NCBI GenBank assembly: GCA_900542115.1 | Contig: UQMC01000012.1 | Span: 1-24,397 of the forward strand | Source: an uncultured Oscillibacter sp. | GTDB taxonomy: Bacteria > Bacillota > Clostridia > Oscillospirales > Oscillospiraceae | DNA length: 24,397 nucleotides | Direction of reading: 5' to 3' | Shown: piece after piece, positions 7,561-14,811 of the stretch | Position numbering within the stretch: position 1 is the stretch's first letter | Layout: each line of letters begins with the position of its first letter | Translations under genes and position numbers: made by a program | The notes under the pieces: model-generated | The model's input: the letters and a program-made list of their open reading frames with translations, nothing else | The model's database searches: none | What the model was told of the DNA's origin: nothing

Positions 7561-7569
7561 TGGTATGAT
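7561..7569 (+). promoter_or_regulatory. Extended -10 promoter for the vanW gene
   Basis: TGGTATGAT is an extended -10 element (TGn followed by TATGAT at 7564-7569). No good -35 box is visible at 17 nt, which extended -10 promoters tolerate. It lies just behind the noc terminator and 87 nt before the next start codon. Confidence 0.6.
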
Positions 7570-7656
7570 AGCGTTAAATGGGAGATTGTTACCAACATTG
7601 ACAGGGGTAAATGATGGTCCCCACTTCACACAACCATGAAACAGGAGGGCTTCCCT

Positions 7657-9414
7657 ATGGAACCGATCCGTGAAGCCGATGTGCAGACCCAGCCGGGAAA
7701 GCGGCTGGCGGAGAAAACAGAAAAACGCGGAAGTAAGCGGCCATGGATGATCGCCGTGATTATTGCGGCAGTGCTGGTTGCGGCCTATCTGGCCCTGTGC
7801 GCCTACGCCGACTCTCTCGATACTTTTTACCCCAACCGCCATATCAACGGCATTGACGTAGGCGGCCTCACCGTCAGCGAGGCCCAGTCCGCGCTGGAAA
7901 CCCGGCTCCCGGCGCAGACGATCATCCTTGTCAACGAGGAACGGCAGCTTCAAACCACTCTCACCGTGGCGGAGCTGGGCTATACGGCAGAGTCCTTTGC
8001 TGGGGACGCGCAGTTCTGGATGGACGCGGAGCGGGACACGCCGTTTCTGCGGCGGGGCTGGGCCTATCTTGCCACGCTGTCCGGCCATTGGCCCGGCGGC
8101 GCTCATTGGCCGGACATGGACGAGGCCGTGCTCACAAAAACCGTCGCCCGCCTGACAGAGGTGCTGACGGAGCCTCCGGCTGACACCTCCGGCGAGCTGG
8201 ACGGTCAGACCCTCCGCATCACCAAGGCCCATGACGGTTACGCCCCGGAGTCTCTCCGCCCTCTGTTATCAGACATCGCCTCGTACAGCCAGAGCGGCTA
8301 CACGATTCCCGTTACCCTTGAGACCCTTCCCGCGCAGGACCTCACCGCCCAGCAGCTCCATGACCGGCTCCATGGCGAAATGAAAAACGCCTCCTACGAT
8401 GCCGCCTCCGGCTCCATCGTGCCCGAGCAGTTCGGCGCGGATTTTGACGTTGCCGCCGCGCAGACCGCGCTGGATGGCGCCGCCCCCGGCGAAACAGTCT
8501 CCGTCCCCGCCGTCATTGAAGAACCTGAGGTCACCGCCTCCGATTTGAAGATGCTCCTGTTCCGGGACGTGCTGGGCGAGGCCCGCACCCATGTCTCCGG
8601 CTCCGCCGGACGCATCGGCAACGTGAAGCTCTCCGCCAAGCTCATCAACGGCATCGTCCTCAACAGCGGCGATACGTTCTCCTATAACGATTCTGTCGGC
8701 AAACGCACGGAGGCCCGGGGCTTCAAGCCCGCTCCCGCCTATGTCAAGGGCGAGACTGTGGACGAGGTGGGCGGCGGCATCTGCCAGACGTCCTCCACAC
8801 TGTACTTAGCCTGCCTTTTGAGCAACATGGAAATCACGGAGCGCTATGCCCACCGCTATGTCCCCGCTTACATCGACTGGGGCATGGACGCCACCGTTTC
8901 GTGGGGCGGCCCGGACTATAAATTCACCAATAACACCCTTTACCCGGTGAAGATCGTCACCGAATACAGCAAAGGCTACCTTACCATCAAGCTCCTTGGC
9001 ACCAACATCGACGGTATCCGGGTGAAGATGACCAACGAGGTTCTCTCCAAAACGCCGTGGGAAACGGTCTATCAGGAGGATTCCACCATGGCCCCCGGCT
9101 CACCGGACGTGGTGAAGGTCACGCCCTACACCGGCTATAAGGTCAAGACCTATCAGACGATTTACGATAAAAACGGCAGCGTGATCGACAGCCATTTCGA
9201 GGCCGCCAGCGACTATAAGGTGCGGAACAAGGTGGTGCTTCAGGCCCCTGCCGCCGCGCCCGGCAGCGCCCCGGCGGACCTTCCCGCCGACACGCCCGCA
9301 CCGTCGGATACCCCGGCGGAAACGCCCCAGCAGCCGGAGCCTGCCCCAACTCCCGACCCGGAACCGGAGACACCCACCATTGTTGTCACACCGGATTCTC
9401 CATCGGAGACATGA
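7657..9414 (+). CDS. VanW family protein with PG_binding_4-type domain
   Basis: The 585-residue protein looks surface-anchored: a basic N-terminus, one membrane segment (about residues 30-49, WMIAVIIAAVLVAAYLAL) and an extracellular remainder. After INGIDVGGLTVSEAQSALETRL, a pattern typical of PG_binding_4/YoaR-like repeats, comes a less distinct middle section. The VanW domain follows (about 320-450): LINGIVLNSGDTFSYNDSVG, VDEVGGGICQTSSTLY, HRYVPAYIDWGMDATV and FTNNTLYPVKI. The last 57 or so residues are a Pro/Ala/Thr/Glu-rich tail (PAPTPDPEPETP), probably a wall-spanning or flexible segment. VanW proteins occur with some vancomycin-resistance clusters but are widespread in Firmicutes, and their function is not settled; no van genes are nearby. 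I chose the ATG at 7657 because AGGAGGG precedes it at good spacing; the in-frame ATG at 7636 lies before that site. Confidence 0.88.
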   Translation: MEPIREADVQTQPGKRLAEKTEKRGSKRPWMIAVIIAAVLVAAYLALCAYADSLDTFYPNRHINGIDVGGLTVSEAQSALETRLPAQTIILVNEERQLQTTLTVAELGYTAESFAGDAQFWMDAERDTPFLRRGWAYLATLSGHWPGGAHWPDMDEAVLTKTVARLTEVLTEPPADTSGELDGQTLRITKAHDGYAPESLRPLLSDIASYSQSGYTIPVTLETLPAQDLTAQQLHDRLHGEMKNASYDAASGSIVPEQFGADFDVAAAQTALDGAAPGETVSVPAVIEEPEVTASDLKMLLFRDVLGEARTHVSGSAGRIGNVKLSAKLINGIVLNSGDTFSYNDSVGKRTEARGFKPAPAYVKGETVDEVGGGICQTSSTLYLACLLSNMEITERYAHRYVPAYIDWGMDATVSWGGPDYKFTNNTLYPVKIVTEYSKGYLTIKLLGTNIDGIRVKMTNEVLSKTPWETVYQEDSTMAPGSPDVVKVTPYTGYKVKTYQTIYDKNGSVIDSHFEAASDYKVRNKVVLQAPAAAPGSAPADLPADTPAPSDTPAETPQQPEPAPTPDPEPETPTIVVTPDSPSET

Positions 9415-9427
9415 ATTTTTCCATTGC

Positions 9428-9468
9428 AAAAAAAGAAGCGGAGGCTTACAGCCCCCGCTTCTTTTTCA
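9428..9468. terminator. Bidirectional terminator between vanW and the dnaI-like gene
   Basis: AAAAAGAAGCGG (9430-9441) pairs perfectly with its complement at 9455-9466, with a further GGC/GCC pairing inside. Runs of A on the left and T on the right let it work on both strands. It serves the converging vanW (+) and dnaI-like (-) genes; the minus-strand gene's last codons lie within it. Confidence 0.88.
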
Positions 9469-10435
9469 ATGTCCGAATGTCCTCGCCCACAAAGGGCAAA
9501 AGCTGATATTCCCCCTCCACGCGGGAGGCGATCTGCTCGGAGTACCGCTGTCCCAGCGCTTCCGGCATCAGGTTCGTGCTGATAATGGTGGATTTCTTTT
9601 CCAGCAGCCGCCCGTTTATGATCTGGTACAGCGCGCTCTGGACAAAGGCGGTCAGCATCTCCGTCCCCAGATCGTCCAAAATCAAGAGGTCGCAGCCCAT
9701 GACCCGCTCCACATCCCGGTCGGCCTCGTCCCGGCCGAACTTCTGAGCCTCAAAGCGCTCAAAAACGTGCCCCGCCGTGTCATATACCACGGAAAAGCCC
9801 TTGCCGCTGACCTCCCGGGCAATAGCGGCGGACAGATGCGTCTTTCCCAGCCCCGGCCGCCCGAACAGCAACAGATTTGCCGGTTTTTTCCCGAAATTAT
9901 GGGCGTATTCCACACAGGTGTCATATACCCACTCCATGTGCTCCCGGGCGGATTTGCTCTTTCCCGGCGCCCGCTGCCCATCGTACCAGTCTGTGTCAAA
10001 GGTGTCAAAGCTCTGCCCGCCCAAATCCAGCAGACGGGAAAGCTCCCGGCGCTGCTCCTCCACATAATAGGTCTTCAGGCAGCGGCACAGCTCGCCGCCC
10101 CGGAACCCGGTGTCCCCGCACAGCGGACAGGCCGGGGTGTCCTCCAGCGCGTCCTCCGGCAGTCCCAGCTCCGATAAAAGCTGCCGCCGCTCCGCCTGCA
10201 GGCCGAGATTTTCCTCCCGCAGCCGCGCGATCTCCGGCAGCGGGTCCTGTCCCCGCCGCAGCGCGGCGGCCATCACGCGGCTGGCCGTGCGGCGCAGCTG
10301 CTCCTGAATTTCCCGCAGCCGGGGGCGGCGGGCATAAATTTCCTCCCGCTGGGCGGCAAGCTCCGCCTCCCGCCGGGTGCGGTCCGCCTCATAGCGCTCC
10401 TGCGCCAGGCGCAGCAGCCTTCCGTCATATGCCAT
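9446..10435 (-). CDS. DnaC/DnaI-like AAA+ replicative helicase loader
   Basis: This 329-residue AAA+ ATPase fits the DnaC/DnaI helicase loader family, which delivers the replicative helicase to the origin. In order it has a long charged, Arg/Glu-rich N-terminal helical region (about 1-95, probably coiled coil) and a four-cysteine zinc-binding motif CPLCGDTGFRGGELCRC (Cys103, 106, 117, 119), which Bacillus DnaI also has in its N-terminal domain. The ATPase core follows: Walker A GRPGLGKT (192-199), Walker B LLILDDLG (250-257), sensor 1 STNL (286-289) and a candidate arginine finger in SEQIASRV. The start codon follows GGGAGGGG on the minus strand. It lies 12 nt downstream of the DnaD-like gene, matching the dnaB-dnaI pairing known in Bacillus. 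Confidence 0.9.
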   Translation of the reverse strand: MAYDGRLLRLAQERYEADRTRREAELAAQREEIYARRPRLREIQEQLRRTASRVMAAALRRGQDPLPEIARLREENLGLQAERRQLLSELGLPEDALEDTPACPLCGDTGFRGGELCRCLKTYYVEEQRRELSRLLDLGGQSFDTFDTDWYDGQRAPGKSKSAREHMEWVYDTCVEYAHNFGKKPANLLLFGRPGLGKTHLSAAIAREVSGKGFSVVYDTAGHVFERFEAQKFGRDEADRDVERVMGCDLLILDDLGTEMLTAFVQSALYQIINGRLLEKKSTIISTNLMPEALGQRYSEQIASRVEGEYQLLPFVGEDIRTLKKKRGL

Positions 10436-10447
10436 GCTGCCCCTCCC

Positions 10448-11338
10448 TTACACGTATTTCCACGCATCGCCGGTCTCCCGGACCGGCGCCTTGCCTGCCG
10501 GGGGCCTGTCCGCGCGCTGAACGTCCTCCGGCGTATGTAGTCCCGCCTCGTGCCACCGCTTCAGAATACCGTTGCAGTACGCCCACTTCAGCTCGTGGCA
10601 CTTAAGCACCGTCTTGTCGCAGGCCAGCGCCACCGTTTCCGGCGGAAAGCCCATCTCCTGCCACGCCGCAAGATACTTTTCCTCCGACGCCACCGGCATC
10701 CGCTCGCCAAGGCCCAGTGCCCGCATATACTGCGGGATGGCTCCCTGCCGCTCCGTATACTTTTTCAGGTACTCCACTGCCGCCCGCTGGGTGTCGATAC
10801 CTCTGCGGGCCCATGCGTAGCCCTCTTTTTCGATCTGCCGCAGCGTGGGCCGCCGGCCCGCGCCGTACTTCCGGGTAATGCGCTCTACGCAGTGGTTCAC
10901 CAGCAGGAAAATAACGTCCGCCGGCAGGCCCAGATAGTCGTTCAGTCCCAGCAGCACGCCCACATCCGGCGTGGTGAGGCGCTTGCCCAGCTTTTTTTCC
11001 ACCTCGGCGGTGAGCATACGGAACTCCTCGCTGCTCTCCAATCGGCGGGCAATGTCCTCCCGCTGATAATCCGGCCGCTCGTCCGCCGGCTCCGGAACGT
11101 CCTCCGCAGCCGGGGCCAGCAGCCGCAGCTCCCGCAAAACGCTCTCCGCAGCCTCGATGCGGCTCCGCTCCCAGCGCAGCTCACCGGCCAGTGACCGGGG
11201 CTGTACGCTGCCGTGGTGCCGCAGGAGCGCCAGATATAAAAGCGCCGCGTCGCCGTCGCCCCGCTCCAGCAGCCGCTTTGCGGCCTGCGCTGTCAGCGTG
11301 ACGGGCTCCTCCGCCGTGTGGATGAGAATACTTGCCAT
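10448..11338 (-). CDS. DnaD/DnaB-like primosomal protein with two DnaD-type domains
   Basis: The 296-residue protein resembles the DnaD/DnaB family that remodels origin DNA and helps load the helicase in Firmicutes. A winged-helix-like N-terminal region (about 14-78, LYLALLRHHGSVQPRSLAGEL) is followed by two copies of the DnaD C-terminal fold. The first is about 102-190 (EVEKKLGKRLTTPDVGVLLGLNDYLGLPADVIFLLV, ending YAWARRGI). The second is about 218-272 (LAAWQEMGFPPETVALACDKTV, ending YCNGILKRWHEAGL, the YxxxIL-x-x-W signature). One N-terminal plus two C-terminal domains is the layout of Bacillus DnaB rather than DnaD. With the DnaI-like gene directly downstream, it is probably the DnaB-like partner. 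AAAGGAGG precedes the start. Confidence 0.87.
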   Translation of the reverse strand: MASILIHTAEEPVTLTAQAAKRLLERGDGDAALLYLALLRHHGSVQPRSLAGELRWERSRIEAAESVLRELRLLAPAAEDVPEPADERPDYQREDIARRLESSEEFRMLTAEVEKKLGKRLTTPDVGVLLGLNDYLGLPADVIFLLVNHCVERITRKYGAGRRPTLRQIEKEGYAWARRGIDTQRAAVEYLKKYTERQGAIPQYMRALGLGERMPVASEEKYLAAWQEMGFPPETVALACDKTVLKCHELKWAYCNGILKRWHEAGLHTPEDVQRADRPPAGKAPVRETGDAWKYV

Positions 11339-11377
11339 CTGCCGCTCCCTCCTTTCCGCCTGTTTCTTCGGTCTTCT

Positions 11378-11406
11378 ATTCTACACGAAATTTTCCTCCG
11401 GGGCAA
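11378..11406 (-). promoter_or_regulatory. Promoter of the dnaD-dnaI-like operon
   Basis: On the minus strand, TTGCCC (11401-11406) and TAGAAT (11378-11383) are 17 nt apart and end 39 nt before the start codon. The spacing is ideal and the boxes are near consensus. Confidence 0.72.
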
Positions 11407-11473
11407 GTATCTCCCACCCGGTTGTAAACTTTTTCATTTTTTGCTGATTTTACTGGAACGCTGCGCTAAATCA

Positions 11474-11482
11474 TGTTATACT
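11474..11482 (+). promoter_or_regulatory. Extended -10 promoter of zapA
   Basis: TGTTATACT (TGn plus TATACT at 11477-11482) is an extended -10 element 55 nt before the zapA start, with a poor -35 region. It is divergent from the minus-strand promoter at 11378-11406, so the 199-nt gap holds back-to-back promoters. Confidence 0.65.
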
Positions 11483-11537
11483 GGAAACTGTAATATCATG
11501 TGCTTTCCGCACAGAAGGATAGAAGGAGGAAGCGCGT

Positions 11538-11864
11538 ATGGCAAACCGTGTCACCATCACGATCTGCGGAGAGGAGTACACCCTTGTGGCGGACGAATCC
11601 TCCGCTTATATGCAGAAGGTCGGCAGCTATGTCAGCGATAAGATGACGGAGGTGCTGGAGGGCGCCAAGGTCGCCCGCACCGACGCGGCGGTGCTCACCG
11701 CCGTAAATCTGGCGGACGAGCTGTTCAAGTCCCAGACCGCCGCCGAGCAGCTCCGGGTGCAGATCAAGGGCTATCTGGACGAGGCCTCCAAGGCGCAGAA
11801 CGAGGTCAGCGAGCTCAAGCGGGAGGTTTTCCGCCTCCAGCAGCGCTTGGACGCCCGGAAGTAA
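11538..11864 (+). CDS. zapA: Cell division protein ZapA
   Basis: ZapA binds and bundles FtsZ at the division ring. The 108-residue protein has the family's N-terminal globular domain (RVTITICGEEYTLVADESSAYMQKVGSYVSDKMTEV) with the typical I-x-G-x-x-Y motif, then TDAAVLTAVNLADELFK and a long C-terminal coiled coil (about 68-108) that mediates dimer and tetramer formation. The length is usual for Firmicute ZapA. AGAAGGAGGA precedes the ATG. Its TAA stop shares one base with the ATG of the next gene (TAATG), implying translational coupling with the U32 family gene. Confidence 0.93.
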   Translation: MANRVTITICGEEYTLVADESSAYMQKVGSYVSDKMTEVLEGAKVARTDAAVLTAVNLADELFKSQTAAEQLRVQIKGYLDEASKAQNEVSELKREVFRLQQRLDARK

Positions 11865-13972
11865 TGGCGTTGGAGCTTCTATCCCCCGCCGGTTCGCCGG
11901 AGGCTCTCCGTGCCGCCGTGCAGAGCGGCTGCGGCGCGGTGTATCTGGGCTGGGGCGCGTTCAACGCCCGCCGGGGCGCCAAAAATTTCACGGACGAGGA
12001 ATTTGCCGCCGCCATTCGGTACTGTCATGTCCGGGGCGTCCGGGTCTTTCTCACCCTGAATACCCTTGTAACGGACCGGGAGCTGCCCGCCGCGCTGGAC
12101 GCCGCCCGCACCGCCTGCCGTCTGGGGGTGGATTCCGTTCTCGTGCAGGACTGGGGCCTTTTTTCCCTGCTCCGGGAAACGCTGCCGGACCTCCCCCTCC
12201 ACGCCAGCACGCAAATGAGCCTGTTCACCTCCGGCGGCGCCAACGAGGTGTATCACGATGGCTGTGAGCGGGTGGTGCTGGCCCGGGAGTGCTCCAGGGA
12301 GGACATCGCCGCCGTGTGCCGTGCCTGTCCTGCCGAGGTGGAGGTTTTCGGCCACGGCGCTCTTTGTATGTGCTATTCCGGCCAGTGTGCTTTCAGCGCC
12401 CTCATCGGCGGCCGCAGCGGCAACCGGGGCACCTGCGCCCAGCCCTGCCGCCTGCCCTACGGCTTCAACGCCCCCGCGAAAAACACCTACCCCCTCAGCC
12501 TGAAGGATAGCTGCCTTGCCTCCCGTCTTGAGGACATGGCGGACATGGGCGTTTCCTGCGTCAAGTTAGAGGGCCGCATGAAGCGCCCGGAATACGTGGC
12601 AGTGGTCACGGACATCTACGCCCGCTTGATTCGCGAGCGCCGCCGCCCCACCCCCGCCGAAACACAGGCACTGGAGCTGGCCTTTTCCCGCTCCGGCTTT
12701 ACGGAGGACTACTGGCTGGGCCGCCATGGCCCTGCCATGTTCGGCACCCGGCCGGAAAATACCCCGGAGCCGAAAGAGTTGTTTGCCGCCGCCCGGGCCC
12801 GCTGTGAAAAGGACGATGCCCGGACGGTCCCCGTTCACTTTTCCTGTATTTTAGCGGCGGAGACCCCCGCCTCTCTCACCGTTTCGGATGGAGACGGTCA
12901 CACCGTTACCGTTTCCGGCCCCACCCCGGAGCTGGCCCAAAACAAGGCCCTGACCGCCGCCGAGGTCTCCGCCCGTCTGCAAAAGACCGGCGGCACCGCC
13001 TTCCGCTGCGCGGACTGCGCTGCACAGGTCGCGGGCGGTCTGTTCCTCTCCGCCGGGGCGTTGAACGCCCTCCGGCGGGACGCCCTCTCCGCGCTGGAGG
13101 AGGCCCGCTGTGCCGTGCCGCACCGCCGGGAGCTGCCGGTGCCGCCTTTGCCGGACCTGGACTGCGCCGCCCCCTCCCCGGCCCTGACGGTCTCCGTCGC
13201 CTCATGGGCACAGGCCGAAGCGCTGCTGCCCCTTTCCCCCGCACGGCTCTGCGTCCCCCTCGAAATTCTGGCGGAGCAAACGGCCCTCCCCGCCTTTTCC
13301 GGGGAATGGTGCGCCATTTTCCCCCGCGTCTGGCGGGATTCTGACGAACCGCAGCTCCGCGCGTGGCTGGCCCACGCCAAGGCCATGGGTGTCACCGCCG
13401 CGCTATCGGGTAACCTCGGCCACCTGCCGCTGCTGCGGGACAGCGGCCTGACCGTTTCCGGCGATTTCGGCCTCAACGTGTTCAACAGCCGCGCTCTGGA
13501 CTATCTCCGGCGCAAGAATCTTGCCGCCGCCTGCCTGTCCTTTGAGCTGCGCTTCCCCCAAATGCGGGATATGCAGAAGGTGATTCCGGCAGAGGCCATT
13601 GTCTATGGCCGCCTGCCGCTGATGATCACGGAAAACTGCCTCGTGCAGAACGGTACCGGCTGCCGCCTCAGTGAACGCGGCGCCGCCGTTCCGCAGGACG
13701 CCCCCTGCCGCAAACCCAACTACCTTCAGGACCGCACCGGCGCCCGCTTTCCTCTTCTCCCGGCCTACGGCCACCGGACGGAGCTGCAAAACAGCGCCCC
13801 CCTCTGGCTTGCGGACAAGCCGGACTGGCGGCACTGCGGCCTTCGCTTTGCCCGCCTCCGCTTCACAACGGAGTCTCCGGCAGACTGCGCCGCCATTTTC
13901 CGGGCCTATGAAAACGGCGCTCCCGCCCCCGCCGCCTTTACCCGTGGGCTGTACTACCGCGGTGTGGATTGA
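11864..13972 (+). CDS. U32 peptidase family protein with C-terminal extension (RlhA-like)
   Basis: The 702-residue protein starts with the U32 barrel (LELLSPAGSPEALRAAVQSGCGAVYLG, KNFTDEEFAAAIRYCHVRGVRVFLTLNT, HASTQMSLFTSGGANEVYHDG). It carries the conserved cysteine cluster GHGALCMCYSGQCAFSALIGGRSGNRGTCAQPCR, split about residues 168-195. Then come LKDSCLASRLEDMADMGVSCVKLEGRMKRPEYV and a long C-terminal part that, by position and length, should include the DUF3656 region of the RlhA type. In Escherichia coli, RlhA hydroxylates 23S rRNA C2501 and TrhP modifies tRNA, both dependent on prephenate, so rRNA or tRNA hydroxylation is more likely than proteolysis. Which substrate applies here is not shown. 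The gene is coupled to zapA through TAATG. It ends at TGA with a small hairpin soon after. Confidence 0.88.
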   Translation: MALELLSPAGSPEALRAAVQSGCGAVYLGWGAFNARRGAKNFTDEEFAAAIRYCHVRGVRVFLTLNTLVTDRELPAALDAARTACRLGVDSVLVQDWGLFSLLRETLPDLPLHASTQMSLFTSGGANEVYHDGCERVVLARECSREDIAAVCRACPAEVEVFGHGALCMCYSGQCAFSALIGGRSGNRGTCAQPCRLPYGFNAPAKNTYPLSLKDSCLASRLEDMADMGVSCVKLEGRMKRPEYVAVVTDIYARLIRERRRPTPAETQALELAFSRSGFTEDYWLGRHGPAMFGTRPENTPEPKELFAAARARCEKDDARTVPVHFSCILAAETPASLTVSDGDGHTVTVSGPTPELAQNKALTAAEVSARLQKTGGTAFRCADCAAQVAGGLFLSAGALNALRRDALSALEEARCAVPHRRELPVPPLPDLDCAAPSPALTVSVASWAQAEALLPLSPARLCVPLEILAEQTALPAFSGEWCAIFPRVWRDSDEPQLRAWLAHAKAMGVTAALSGNLGHLPLLRDSGLTVSGDFGLNVFNSRALDYLRRKNLAAACLSFELRFPQMRDMQKVIPAEAIVYGRLPLMITENCLVQNGTGCRLSERGAAVPQDAPCRKPNYLQDRTGARFPLLPAYGHRTELQNSAPLWLADKPDWRHCGLRFARLRFTTESPADCAAIFRAYENGAPAPAAFTRGLYYRGVD

Positions 13973-13998
13973 CTCTTTGCGGGCCTTACCTGCCCAAA

Positions 13999-14015
13999 GT
14001 GCCGCCATGCGGCAC
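13999..14015. repeat. Hairpin GTGCCGC/GCGGCAC, copy 1
   Basis: A perfect 7-bp stem with a CAT loop lies 26 nt after the U32 stop codon. The same arms recur with a CTC loop at 14698-14714. No T run follows, so it is a weak terminator candidate at best. Confidence 0.65.
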
Positions 14016-14020
14016 AAAAT

Positions 14021-14113
14021 TGCACCCCCATTTTCTTTTGCCCGGCAACATCCAGCGATTCGCTGTGCGAATGCGGCGTTTCGCCGCAGAAATGCACCCC
14101 CCATTTTCTTTTT
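14021..14113 (+). repeat. Direct repeat of a TGCACCCCC-ATTTTCTTTT unit
   Basis: TGCACCCCC followed by ATTTTCTTTT occurs at 14021-14039 and again, with one extra C and T, at 14093-14113, 72 bp apart. Between the copies lie two small hairpins (14058-14072, ATTCGC/GCGAAT; 14072-14088, TGCGGCG/CGCCGCA). Confidence 0.6.
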
Positions 14114-14142
14114 GAGACATCAAAAAGAAAATACGCCGTGCA
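14093..14142. repeat. Compound inverted repeat
   Basis: ATTTTCTTTTTGA (14103-14115) pairs perfectly with its complement at 14120-14132 across a GACA loop. Outside a symmetrical 5-nt by 5-nt internal loop, TGCAC (14093-14097) pairs with GTGCA (14138-14142). In all, 18 bp of pairing form one structured unit. Confidence 0.7.
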
Positions 14143-14167
14143 CGGTGGAAAAGAAAAAATGTTATAT

Positions 14168-14195
14168 CCAAACTTGCACCGCTGTGCAAGTTTGG
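14168..14195. repeat. Perfect 12-bp inverted repeat
   Basis: CCAAACTTGCAC (14168-14179) and its exact complement (14184-14195) flank a CGCT loop. No T run follows, so it is a structured element rather than a clear terminator. Confidence 0.7.
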
Positions 14196-14566
14196 GGAAA
14201 CGTGTTCTGTGAGAATTGCTATGCAGATGAAGAATTGCCTGCTAAATCACGGGCGGGGTGCAAATTTTTTCCGGCCCGGTACACCGTGACGATAAAGCAT
14301 CAGATTCCGGGGTGTAAGAGGACACACGCTACTACTCTTTCCGCTGCCGCTCCTGTCTATCCCGCGGTACAGACCAGCGCTTAGCGAAGCGGAAAGCGCG
14401 GAAAGCTATGCTGAATCAAGTCCGATTCTCCATCCCAATTTTCAACCGCCCTCCCAACTGCGGGCGTACACCCCTTCGCGGAACATTTACCAGCGCAGCC
14501 GGTAGTAGACTTCTGGATTTTCTCGCCACTCCGTACCGATCATCCCCTATCCCCGGGAGGGGTTTC

Positions 14567-14596
14567 CAAAGGGGAGGGCCGCCGCCCGCCCCTTTG
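14567..14596. repeat. GC-rich hairpin CAAAGGGG/CCCCTTTG
   Basis: An 8-bp outer stem, one A/G mismatch and a 4-bp GGGC/GCCC inner stem enclose a CGCC loop. It lies within a C/G-tract-rich stretch. Confidence 0.6.
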
Positions 14597-14653
14597 TGCC
14601 CAGAGGGGGTATGGGGGGCGGCGGCGTCCCCCATGTTTCTCTTTCGGGGGTCG

Positions 14654-14688
14654 GGGGGACATTCTCTTTTCAAAAGAGAATATCCCCC
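14654..14688. repeat. Long imperfect palindrome GGGGGA-n-ATTCTCTTTT
   Basis: GGGGGA (14654-14659) and ATTCTCTTTT (14661-14670) pair with AAAAGAGAAT (14672-14681) and TCCCCC (14683-14688) across a single C centre and one C/A mismatch, 16 bp in all. In build (GC outer, AT inner arm) it resembles the element at 14093-14142. Confidence 0.68.
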
Positions 14689-14697
14689 TGACTTCGT

Positions 14698-14714
14698 GTG
14701 CCGCCTCGCGGCAC
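14698..14714. repeat. Hairpin GTGCCGC/GCGGCAC, copy 2
   Basis: The arms are identical to those at 13999-14015, with loop CTC. The two copies bracket almost the whole gene-free interval. Confidence 0.65.
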
Positions 14715-14718
14715 TTCC

Positions 14719-14740
14719 TACAGCAAACTGCTGTATTTTC
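14719..14740 (+). terminator. Weak terminator-like hairpin upstream of dut
   Basis: TACAGCA (14719-14725) pairs with TGCTGTA (14729-14735) across AAC, followed by TTTTC. It could stop read-through before the dut promoter. Confidence 0.4.
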
Positions 14741-14762
14741 AGCGCCCTTTCAGTTCTATCCG

Positions 14763-14782
14763 TATAATATATACGTTATAAT
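14763..14782 (+). promoter_or_regulatory. AT-rich promoter region of dut with two TATAAT boxes
   Basis: Perfect TATAAT hexamers lie at 14763-14768 and 14777-14782, 43 and 29 nt before the dut ATG. Neither has a good -35 box at 16-18 nt. The stretch is strikingly AT-rich against its surroundings. This is the likely promoter of the dut-maf-mre operon. Confidence 0.6.
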
Positions 14783-14811
14783 ACAAAAAGTTTTCAATTT
14801 TGGAGTTTCAT

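Larger units (their letters stand above)
13973..14811. other. Gene-poor, hairpin-rich intergenic region
   Basis: About 840 bases lie between the U32 gene and dut. Open frames exist here but lack good ribosome binding sites and protein-like composition. The stretch instead holds at least eight short perfect or near-perfect inverted repeats, including two with the same arms (GTGCCGC/GCGGCAC) and two long AT-rich ones. It also has poly-C/poly-G tracts around 14540-14660. No tRNA or known riboswitch is recognised. The promoter for dut lies at its right end. Confidence 0.7.

Noticed and set aside
7657..9414. Vancomycin-resistance cluster
   Set aside because: VanW-domain proteins are common in Firmicutes; no vanHAX, vanY or vanRS genes are nearby.
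14021..14142. CRISPR array
   Set aside because: There are only two repeat copies of unequal length with hairpins between them, no regular spacers and no cas genes.
13671..14767. Two plus-strand open frames across the U32 gene end and the following gap (13671-14384, 14408-14767)
   Set aside because: The first is largely an out-of-frame shadow of the U32 gene; the second has no ribosome binding site and is built of C/G tracts and hairpins.
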